From Sporosarcina sp. Te-1 (GTDB taxonomy: Bacteria; Bacillota; Bacilli; Bacillales_A; Planococcaceae), in NCBI RefSeq assembly GCF_017498505.1, contig NZ_CP071798.1:3521501-3585500 (forward strand): a stretch of 64,000 nucleotides of DNA, read 5' to 3'. The stretch's first letter is position 1. Each line of letters begins with the position of its first letter. A model generated the notes under the pieces. It was not told the origin of the DNA, did not search any database, and was given only the letters and a program-made list of their open reading frames with translations. A program made the position numbers and the translations under genes. Of this stretch, positions 45,160-51,817 are shown piece by piece.

Positions 45160-46225
45160 TCATGGGGCGAACCCCCGGCAACTATATAAGCGTTTTGGTT
45201 TAGAGGCGCCGGAGCAAATTCTCGATTTCAGCGAGAATTGCAACCCGGCAGGTCCACCACAAGCTGTGCTGGATTTGTGGCCAGAGCTGGTGCGTAAGTT
45301 ATCGGCCTACCCGCATCCCGATGGCGAACCCTTTAAGCAAGCGGCTGCTGCTTACCATGGGATAGATACAACTGGGTTACTGGCTGGGAATGGAGCGGCG
45401 GAACTGTTGGCGCTTCTTGCGGCTAGGTATCGCGGAAAACGGGCCATCGTCATCCATCCGACATTTTCGGAATATGAAGCCACCTTGCGGGCAAACGGCG
45501 TGAGTATTCAGGCAATCGTCGCATCGGAGGAGAACGGCTTTCGTTTGCCGCTTCAACCAATACTGGACTCCTTGGAGCAGGCGGATGTCATCTATCTTTG
45601 CACGCCGAACAATCCGACGGGCATTCTGCCGACCCGCGATGAGTTGAGGACCATCATTTTACGTGCCGGAAAAGTGGGGACAGAGGTCGTTTTGGATGAG
45701 GCATTTATCGATTTTATGGATGAATCCTTATCGTTCATTCCAAAACTAGATGCGCTTCCGCATGTGATCGTCGTCCGTTCCATGACGAAAATGTACGCCA
45801 TTCCAGGGATTCGCCTAGGTTACATTGTGGCGGATCCATCTATTATCGGAGAGATGAAGAGGGTAGCCCCCCACTGGAATGTCAATGGCATTGCATCTGA
45901 AATCGGCGCAGTCTGTTTAGCTGAACAGGAGTACCGAATGCGAGCTGTGCGGCATGCAAAAGTAGAACGTGAAAAAATGACTGCCTTTTTACGAACGGAA
46001 GGATGCATGGTAACAGATTCCGTCTCAAATTTCCTGTCATTTTCATTGGGAGAAGGACGGGATGCACGCCAGCTGTATTCGGACATGCTTGCGCGTGGAA
46101 TTGTCCTTCGCCATTCGGAGAATTTCCGGGGGATGGACGGCCGCTGGCTGCGAGTCGGTATGAAAAGCGAAACAGATTTGAATCTGTTAAAAGAGGAGCT
46201 GTATCGATGGTTCGCAGCCAACTGA
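45146..46225 (+). CDS. cobD: L-threonine-O-3-phosphate decarboxylase CobD (PLP enzyme)
   Basis: The 359-residue fold-type I aminotransferase-like enzyme makes (R)-1-amino-2-propanol phosphate from L-threonine phosphate for the nucleotide loop. It begins DHGANPRQLYKRFG and has DFSENCNPAGPP, CTPNNPTG, DEAFIDF and the PLP lysine region RSMTKMYAIPGIRLGY. The N-terminal HGA(N) and SEN(C)NP motifs separate CobD from HisC. It overlaps the cbiB end by 14 bases and cobU by 19. The threonine kinase that feeds it is not in the window. Confidence 0.9.
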   Translation: MRLPDHGANPRQLYKRFGLEAPEQILDFSENCNPAGPPQAVLDLWPELVRKLSAYPHPDGEPFKQAAAAYHGIDTTGLLAGNGAAELLALLAARYRGKRAIVIHPTFSEYEATLRANGVSIQAIVASEENGFRLPLQPILDSLEQADVIYLCTPNNPTGILPTRDELRTIILRAGKVGTEVVLDEAFIDFMDESLSFIPKLDALPHVIVVRSMTKMYAIPGIRLGYIVADPSIIGEMKRVAPHWNVNGIASEIGAVCLAEQEYRMRAVRHAKVEREKMTAFLRTEGCMVTDSVSNFLSFSLGEGRDARQLYSDMLARGIVLRHSENFRGMDGRWLRVGMKSETDLNLLKEELYRWFAAN

Positions 46226-46797
46226 CGTTCATCAGCGGCGGAGTCCGCTCGGGAAAAAGTTCGTTTGCGGAGGCGTGGCTCGTAAAAGAAGCGGCCGAAG
46301 CGGATGGCCGTCTTGTCTATATCGCTTCCGGCACGGCGACGGACGAGGAAATGGCTTGCCGCATCCGCAAACATCGGTCAGACCGTGCTGGGCAAAATTG
46401 GTTGACGATCGAGCAGCCGACCCGTTTGGAAGAGGTGCTCAACGAAATCTGGGAAGGTGATTTCGTCCTATGGGACTGCTTGACGACATGGCTTGCGAAT
46501 GAAATGTACGACGGCTGGGAAACCGAATCGCCTTGCATTGCGCAGGCGGGGTGCATGGACCGGAAAGCAGATGAAGTGATCCGGACGATCCAGGCGATTG
46601 CGAATCGGGCATCTCGATTTATCATCGTGTCGAACGAAGTGTTGGATGAACCAGCTTCTATCTACGAAGAAACTAGAAACTATTGCGAATGGATCGGGCG
46701 GCTGCACCGGCAGATTGTCCAGCTATCGGCAACGGCAGTCGAAATGGATTACGGCGTTCCGATATATTGGAAACGGGAGGAGGCAAAAAAGGGATGA
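46207..46797 (+). CDS. cobU: Adenosylcobinamide kinase / adenosylcobinamide-phosphate guanylyltransferase
   Basis: The 196-residue bifunctional enzyme phosphorylates adenosylcobinamide and adds GMP. The P-loop GGVRSGKSSFAE (about residues 11-22), the guanylylated-histidine region RIRKHRSDRAGQNWLTIE, and the Walker B-like VLWDCLTTWLANEM are all present. The C-terminal region is more divergent than in typical CobU. ATG 46207 lies inside the end of cobD, with GAGGAG upstream. Confidence 0.9.
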   Translation: MVRSQLTFISGGVRSGKSSFAEAWLVKEAAEADGRLVYIASGTATDEEMACRIRKHRSDRAGQNWLTIEQPTRLEEVLNEIWEGDFVLWDCLTTWLANEMYDGWETESPCIAQAGCMDRKADEVIRTIQAIANRASRFIIVSNEVLDEPASIYEETRNYCEWIGRLHRQIVQLSATAVEMDYGVPIYWKREEAKKG

Positions 46798-47624
46798 ACG
46801 GATTAATGGTCATGGGAACGGCTTCTGATGTTGGGAAAACGATGCTCTGCACAGCATTTTGCAGATTGCTCGTAAATGAAGGAGTCAAGGTCGCACCCTT
46901 TAAATCACAAAATATGTCCCGTTTTGCAGCAGTTCTTCCGGATGGGAAAACAATGAGCCGGGCGCAATATTTGCAGGCGGAAGCCGCCAAGACGGTTCCG
47001 ATCATCGAGATGAATCCGATTTTATTGCAGCCTGCCGGCAATCAAACATCGAATGTCTTTATAAACGGGGAGAAATTCGGCAACGTAGAAGGAATGGCAT
47101 ATCGCGACCAATTTTTCGAACGGGGCATTGAAGCGATCCGTTCGTCTCTCGATACGCTGGCCGGTCTCTACGAAGCGGTCATCATCGAAGGGGCAGGCAG
47201 TCCGGCGGAAGTGAACTTGAATGACCGCGAGCTTGTCAATATGCGCGTCGCGGACATGGCAGACGTTCCAGTGCTGCTCGTTGCAGATATCGAACGCGGC
47301 GGTGCGATCGCTTCCATCGTGGGAACTCTTCAATTATTGAGACCCGAACACCGGGCGCGAGTAAAAGCGATTATTATTAATAAATTCCATGGAGACGTCG
47401 GGCTATTTCGGGACGGCATTGAATTTATTGAGTCCTATACGGGCATCCGTGTTGCGGGCGTCATTCCGTTTAAAGGAGATCATGGCATCGAGGAAGAGGA
47501 TATGGAACGGCCGGTGCGAGAAGCTCCGAGAGGATTAGACCGCTACGATGAGTGGGCGGCGCATATTCAATCGCATGTCGATTGGCCATTCCTCAAGTCG
47601 TTGCTAGCGGGTGAAGCTCAATGA
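46794..47624 (+). CDS. CobQ/CbiP-like cobyric acid synthase lacking the glutaminase domain
   Basis: The 276-residue protein matches only the N-terminal synthetase half of CobQ. The P-loop GTASDVGKTMLCTAFCRLL, PFKSQNMSRFAAVL, EGAGSPAEVNLNDRELVNM and VLLVADIERGGAIASIVGTL are all well conserved. Full CobQ is about 500 residues with a C-terminal GATase carrying a catalytic cysteine. Here the protein ends after GDHGIEEEDMERP, and cobS begins in the overlap (ATGA at 47621), so no second half exists. With CbiZ producing cobyric acid directly, an amidating CobQ is not obviously needed. It may use ammonia or a separate glutaminase, or have another role. Confidence 0.8.
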   Translation: MNGLMVMGTASDVGKTMLCTAFCRLLVNEGVKVAPFKSQNMSRFAAVLPDGKTMSRAQYLQAEAAKTVPIIEMNPILLQPAGNQTSNVFINGEKFGNVEGMAYRDQFFERGIEAIRSSLDTLAGLYEAVIIEGAGSPAEVNLNDRELVNMRVADMADVPVLLVADIERGGAIASIVGTLQLLRPEHRARVKAIIINKFHGDVGLFRDGIEFIESYTGIRVAGVIPFKGDHGIEEEDMERPVREAPRGLDRYDEWAAHIQSHVDWPFLKSLLAGEAQ

Positions 47625-48385
47625 CCGGTCTGCTGCTGGCATTGCAATTTTTTACATCCATTCCGGTGCGGAAGGAATTACCGCTTGGCAAACGGGAAGT
47701 GACGGGCATGTATATGGCGCTCCCGTTCATCGGCGGTCTGATTGGTGCCGTCATGTTTGGAGCAGCGTGGTTATGTACAGAAATGCTTGGCATGGGATCC
47801 TTCCTGACAGCGGTTATTGTAGTAGTGGTTGGAATCGGGCTGACGGGCGGTCTGCATGTGGATGGTTTTGCCGATGCGGGAGACGCCTTTTTTTCATACC
47901 GGGACCTCCAGAAACGGCTCGAAATATTGGAGGACCCGAGAATCGGGGCTTTTGGTGCGATGGCGATCGTCTTACTGATTGCTGGTAAACTCGCGTTAGT
48001 TGAGGAAATGATTGCGACAGGGAAAGGGGATGTGCTGCTATTTGTGGCGGTTCCTTTCCTCGCAAGGGCAGTTATGAATCTATATTTTGCGTCAATCCGT
48101 ACAGCGAAAGAGGAAGGGCTTGGGCACTTCTTCCAAGGGAAACTGAAGAAAGGCGCCCTCTATGGCTGGTCAATAGGTGTTGGCCTCCTCGTTTTAATTT
48201 TGGTGGGATATAGACTAGGTAATATAGGGCTTCCGGCCTTTCTATTGGGCGTTATCATCCTTGGTTTGCTGCTCTATCGCCGTTGGTCAGATCGCAATTT
48301 CGGCGGAGTGACCGGAGATCTGGCCGGTGCGTTTATCGAAGGGATGGAGGCGTTGCTATGGTTGACGATCATCATCTGTATTTGA
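47621..48385 (+). CDS. cobS: Adenosylcobinamide-GDP ribazoletransferase (cobalamin synthase)
   Basis: The 254-residue integral membrane enzyme joins adenosylcobinamide-GDP with alpha-ribazole (phosphate). It shows LLALQFFTSIPV at the N-terminus, the acidic catalytic motif GGLHVDGFADAGDAFFS, DPRIGAFGAMAIV and the C-terminal GGVTGDLAGAFIEGMEAL. It overlaps the CobQ-like gene as ATGA and the following phosphatase gene by 28 bases. Confidence 0.95.
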   Translation: MTGLLLALQFFTSIPVRKELPLGKREVTGMYMALPFIGGLIGAVMFGAAWLCTEMLGMGSFLTAVIVVVVGIGLTGGLHVDGFADAGDAFFSYRDLQKRLEILEDPRIGAFGAMAIVLLIAGKLALVEEMIATGKGDVLLFVAVPFLARAVMNLYFASIRTAKEEGLGHFFQGKLKKGALYGWSIGVGLLVLILVGYRLGNIGLPAFLLGVIILGLLLYRRWSDRNFGGVTGDLAGAFIEGMEALLWLTIIICI

Positions 48386-48957
48386 TCCGCCACTTGCCGA
48401 CTGCCGGCAATGAGAAACGCCGATATATCGGCTGGACTGATGAGCCGATCGTCAGTGGCCACGGCAGATCGCGGTTGCATTCGTTCGGTAACGTGGAGAC
48501 AGTGTACGGTAGTGACTTGCTCCGTGCAAGGCAAAGTGCGGCTGTTTATTTTCCCGAAGCTGCCTACGTGGCAGATAGCAGGTGGCGCGAATGTCATTTC
48601 GGAGAGTTTGAAGGAAAAACATATGCCGAGCTTGAAATGGATGAGGACTATCGCGCATGGCTTGATGACCCAAGGGGAGTTGCGCCGAGGGGCGGAGAGC
48701 GTTTGGCGGAAGTGGAAGCTAGAGTGCGGGCGGCGCTTGTGGATGTGCCATCAGGAAGCATCGTCGTCACACATGGCGGGCCGATCCGGTCGATGCTATC
48801 ATGTTATTCAGCGGATGGACCGGCAGAATTTTGGACGTGGTCTGTTCCACATGGCTCGGTTTGGAAGCTGGTGTGGCGTGACTACGAAGATGTGAAGGAG
48901 GGCTTGCCGTGCATATCTTTATCGGAGGTGCCCATAACGGAAAACGGGAATTCGTAA
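48358..48957 (+). CDS. Histidine-phosphatase family protein, probable alpha-ribazole phosphatase
   Basis: The 199-residue protein has the phosphoglycerate-mutase-like fold: LIRHLPTAGN with the phospho-accepting histidine (RHG replaced by RHL), a second arginine in SDLLRARQSA, WRECHFGEFEGKTYAE, and the second catalytic histidine in VVTHGGPIR. In this context it is the CobC-type phosphatase that removes phosphate from alpha-ribazole-P or cobalamin-5'-P. The glycine of the usual RHG triad is leucine, as in some CobC proteins. It overlaps cobS and the next gene. Confidence 0.82.
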   Translation: MVDDHHLYLIRHLPTAGNEKRRYIGWTDEPIVSGHGRSRLHSFGNVETVYGSDLLRARQSAAVYFPEAAYVADSRWRECHFGEFEGKTYAELEMDEDYRAWLDDPRGVAPRGGERLAEVEARVRAALVDVPSGSIVVTHGGPIRSMLSCYSADGPAEFWTWSVPHGSVWKLVWRDYEDVKEGLPCISLSEVPITENGNS

Positions 48958-49313
48958 GAAATTGGCTGAAGGAACCGGATAAATGGGCGTGGGTCGGTCC
49001 GGGGCATGCATGGGACTTGGAACGATTGGCACAAGTGGATTCAAAATTTATTGTGCTGGACCGGATTGAAGAGTGGCTGGAGAGTTCAGAAATGGACGAA
49101 ACCGATGCGTTGGCTCATATAATGAGAGGGATGGAAGGCAAGGAAACGGTAGTGATTTTGACGGATCTCGGGAGAGGCATTGTGCCGGTCGATCCAGAAC
49201 AACGAAAACTTCGAGATCGGTGCGGCCGCCTATACCAATGGTTGATCGCGGAAGCGGATGAGGTAACCCGAATCTGGTATGGTCTTGCACAAACACTGAA
49301 GAAAAGGGGATAG
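48909..49313 (+). CDS. Short CobU-like protein (kinase-domain paralogue)
   Basis: The 134-residue protein resembles a shortened CobU. The P-loop is altered to GGAHNGKREF, no guanylylation histidine segment is present, and the C-terminal TDLGRGIVPVDPEQRKLRDRCGRLYQWL corresponds to the CobU EVGxGIVP...RxxRDxxGR region that is divergent in the full-length CobU of this operon. It may complement or regulate CobU. GTG 48909 has GAAGGAGG six bases before it. It lies between the phosphatase and the adenosyltransferase with no room for its own promoter. Confidence 0.7.
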   Translation: MHIFIGGAHNGKREFVRNWLKEPDKWAWVGPGHAWDLERLAQVDSKFIVLDRIEEWLESSEMDETDALAHIMRGMEGKETVVILTDLGRGIVPVDPEQRKLRDRCGRLYQWLIAEADEVTRIWYGLAQTLKKRG

Positions 49314-49318
49314 ACAGG

Positions 49319-49900
49319 ATGAAAATTTATACACGGACTGGGGATAAGGGAAAAACAAGTCTGATCGGTGGACGTGTCGATAAGGATAGTTTGCGTGTGG
49401 AAGCGTACGGAACGATTGATGAGGTCAATTCATTCATCGGGAAGGCCATGACGGAACTGGATGCCGATACATGTCAGGATTTATTGGAAGACCTCGAAGC
49501 AATTCAGAATGAATTGTTCGATGGGGGCGGCGACTTAGCCAACGTAATGAAGGAGCGTCATTACAAATTATCCGATGAACCGATTGAAGTTCTGGAAAAC
49601 CGGATTGATGCATTGATGGAAGAAGCTCCGCCACTTGAGAAGTTCATTTTGCCGGGCGGCTCGCCTGCTGCTGCGACACTTCATATTGCCCGAACTGTGA
49701 CGAGAAGGGCAGAGCGGCTGACCGTGACGTTAATGAAGTCGGAAGACGACGTACCACCGACTGTGCAGAAATATTTAAACCGACTTTCCGATTATTTGTT
49801 TGTCGCAGCTCGAATTGTCAACGCGCGAATCGGCGTGCCGGATAATGAATACGTCCGCAGCGCGAAAGTGTTCCGGACAGGGAAAAAGAAAGAGGATTAA
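49319..49900 (+). CDS. Cob(I)alamin adenosyltransferase, PduO type
   Basis: The 193-residue protein attaches the 5'-deoxyadenosyl group of ATP to cob(I)alamin or cobinamide. It begins with the ATP-binding KIYTRTGDKGKTSLIGG, followed by RVEAYGTIDEVNSFIG, FILPGGSPAAATLHIARTVTRRAER and NRLSDYLFVAARIVN, the full PduO/YvqK signature. It supplies the adenosyl form needed by IcmF and by CbiZ/CobU substrates. It starts six bases after the CobU-like gene. Confidence 0.95.
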   Translation: MKIYTRTGDKGKTSLIGGRVDKDSLRVEAYGTIDEVNSFIGKAMTELDADTCQDLLEDLEAIQNELFDGGGDLANVMKERHYKLSDEPIEVLENRIDALMEEAPPLEKFILPGGSPAAATLHIARTVTRRAERLTVTLMKSEDDVPPTVQKYLNRLSDYLFVAARIVNARIGVPDNEYVRSAKVFRTGKKKED

Positions 49901-49901
49901 C

Positions 49902-50387
49902 ATGCAACTGAAGAGACTAACATTGACCGCTATTTTTGCGGCACTTTGCGCCATCGGTGGATTCATCAAAATTCCTTCCGGCATCGGATCGCTGGCGCTG
50001 GATACCGTGCCGGCACTGTTGGCCGCCGCGTTTTTGCCGCCGGTTTTCACCGGTCTAGCAGCTTCGATCGGCCATATGACATCTGCCATGTACGCCGGTT
50101 TTCCGCTCGGCCCGTTCCATCTGCTCATTGCCATCGAAATGTTCGTCATTTTGTATGTGTTTGCGAGACTTCATAAAAGCGGCCGTCACATGTGGAAATG
50201 GTTATTTATCATAGTGGCAAACGGGCTATTGGCCCCCTTGCCGTTTTATGTCCTCGTTTCACCGGCATTTTTCATTGGGGCCGTTCCGGCAATTTTCCTC
50301 GCCACAGTTGTAAATGCGGCAGTTGCGGGTCTTGTTATGCCGGCGGTTCAGAAAGCGATGAGCCGCAGGACAGGTTTGATTCAATAA
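49902..50387 (+). CDS. cblT: ECF-type S component, probable alpha-ribazole transporter CblT
   Basis: The 161-residue membrane protein has about five helices and the S-component look: LTLTAIFAALCAIGGFIKIPSG, LDTVPALLAAAFLPP and GLAASIGHMTSAMYAGFPLGPFH. Its pairing with a CblS-like gene 34 bases downstream points to CblT, the alpha-ribazole uptake protein described in Listeria and Geobacillus. The EcfA/EcfT energy module is not in the window. ATG 49902 is one base after the previous stop. A cobalamin-precursor transporter of other specificity cannot be excluded. Confidence 0.75.
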   Translation: MQLKRLTLTAIFAALCAIGGFIKIPSGIGSLALDTVPALLAAAFLPPVFTGLAASIGHMTSAMYAGFPLGPFHLLIAIEMFVILYVFARLHKSGRHMWKWLFIIVANGLLAPLPFYVLVSPAFFIGAVPAIFLATVVNAAVAGLVMPAVQKAMSRRTGLIQ

Positions 50388-50421
50388 GCAAAGTGGTGGA
50401 AGTGGAAGGTGGTTTGAGCAA

Positions 50422-51105
50422 ATGAGAAATGCAGTCCAATTGGAAGGCGGTTTAATTCTCACGACCGACAATTCCGGGGGAATCGGAATGAAGGCGGCGG
50501 ATGTCGTCAGCGTTCCCGATCGGACGACCGCGCGTTTTGCCGCACGAGTGGCGCTGCTCGAACAATGGGCGGCAGGAGCCGAACCGATCGCCGTACTCAT
50601 CCACAACTTTAGCGGGCCTGAGAGTTGGCCTGCCTACGAAGCAGGCGTTCAAGACGTCTTTGAGGAAGCCGGTATGGCAACGCCAACCATCACCGGAAGC
50701 ACCGAGACAAACATGGAACTCCTGCAATCTGCGTTAGGGGTGACCATGGTTGGTAAACTAGTAAGAGCCGCAAGCGAAGAAGAACTGGTCTGGTTTACAT
50801 ACGGCGTTCCGCTCGTTGGAAATGCTGTGCTGGAACAGGAACAGAACATCGCCTCGCTCGGGAAAATCTGGGAAGCACTTCATACAGGGCTGATCAAACG
50901 GGTATGGCCCGTCGGATCAGGAGGCTTGCTGAAAGAAGTGCGAGATTTATATGGAATTGGCGATGTAACAATTCAATCCCCTCTCGATACGGCAGCCTCT
51001 GCAGGACCATCCACCTGCGTACTCGTCGCTGTCCCGATCGGTGGAGTGGACGAAGCGAAATTGCATTTCGGAGAATTCTTACATGGGCTGGCTGTCATAC
51101 GTTGA
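50422..51105 (+). CDS. cblS: Alpha-ribazole kinase CblS-like protein
   Basis: The 227-residue protein resembles the AIR-synthase (PurM)-related CblS. The N-terminus reads ILTTDNSGGIGMKAADVVSVPD, followed by FAARVALLEQWAAGAEPIAVLIHNFSG and VLVAVPIGG near the end. CblS phosphorylates alpha-ribazole to alpha-ribazole-5'-phosphate, so with CblT the cell can obtain the lower ligand without CobT. It is the last gene of the operon and ends in a strong terminator. Assignment rests on family recall plus context. Confidence 0.75.
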   Translation: MRNAVQLEGGLILTTDNSGGIGMKAADVVSVPDRTTARFAARVALLEQWAAGAEPIAVLIHNFSGPESWPAYEAGVQDVFEEAGMATPTITGSTETNMELLQSALGVTMVGKLVRAASEEELVWFTYGVPLVGNAVLEQEQNIASLGKIWEALHTGLIKRVWPVGSGGLLKEVRDLYGIGDVTIQSPLDTAASAGPSTCVLVAVPIGGVDEAKLHFGEFLHGLAVIR

Positions 51106-51128
51106 GTGAAAAATAGTGTGTGGTTGAT

Positions 51129-51169
51129 ACCTGCAGATCCTTTGAAGAAAGGGATCTGCAGGTTTTTTT
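51129..51169 (+). terminator. Terminator of the corrinoid operon
   Basis: ACCTGCAGATCC pairs with GGATCTGCAGGT (12 bp) and is followed by seven T, 23 bases after the last stop codon. Confidence 0.92.
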
Positions 51170-51189
51170 GCTAAGCTTGGGAGGCTGTT

Positions 51190-51641
51190 CGTCTGTTTAT
51201 CTGGCGTTTAACTCAGTATTCTGGCGTTCATCGGGTTTATCTGGCATTTAACTCGGTATTCTGGCGTTCGTCGGGATTATCTGGCTTTTAACTTGGTATT
51301 CTGGCGTTCATCCGGATTATCTGGCGTTTAACCCGATACTCTGGGTTCTCCAATTTATTTGTCATTGAACTCGCACATTTTGGCGTCCTGCCCGTTTAAT
51401 TTGGCATGGAACTCGCTGATTTGGCGCCCTGCCCGTTTAATTTGGCATGAAACTCGCTGATTTGGCGCCCCGCCCGCTTAATTTGGCATGGAACTCGTTG
51501 ATTTGGCGCCCTGCCCGTTTAATTTGGCATGGAACTCGCTGATTTGGCGCCCCGATCGCTTTATTTGGTATCCAACCCTCTAATTTGGCACAACGTCCCG
51601 GTTATCTGGCGTTCATCCCGTTTATCTCGCCTCCAACTAAA
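51190..51641. repeat. Tandem array of alternating A/B units, about 41-bp dimer (array 2)
   Basis: About 22 units of roughly 20-22 bp alternate between two types. Unit A is like TTATCTGGCGTTTAACTCG or TTAATTTGGCATGGAACTCG; unit B is like GTATTCTGGCGTTCATCGG or ATTTGGCGCCCTGCCCGT. The 5' third uses the TCTGGCGTT version and the middle uses the TTTGGC version. The array fills the gap between the corrinoid terminator and the fadF promoter. No convincing reading frame, transposase or cas gene is present, and there are no unique spacers. Confidence 0.85.
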
Positions 51642-51706
51642 AAAACTAGCAACAACCACCCGAACATCAAAAAAATCCAACTTTCCTGAATGCTCGAAAA
51701 TAAACG

Positions 51707-51734
51707 TTGACTGAATGCTCATTCATATTTTAAA
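51707..51734 (+). promoter_or_regulatory. Probable fadF promoter
   Basis: TTGACT (51707-51712) is followed at 16 bases by TTTAAA (51729-51734). The -35 overlaps the FadR/TetR-type palindrome, which is consistent with repression. Confidence 0.45.
51708..51725. promoter_or_regulatory. FadR-type operator upstream of fadF
   Basis: The 18-base site TGACTGAATGCTCATTCA agrees with the B. subtilis FadR box TGAATGAMTANTCATTCA at 16 positions and contains the perfect palindrome TGAATG-CT-CATTCA. A half copy (CTGAATGCTC) lies 25 bases upstream at 51686-51695. Confidence 0.65.
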
Positions 51735-51817
51735 CTAGAATCAGAATATCGACATCTGTATAATTATCTACTACACTATTCGTAACGTTCATATGATTGG
51801 GAAAGGGGAGAACATGG

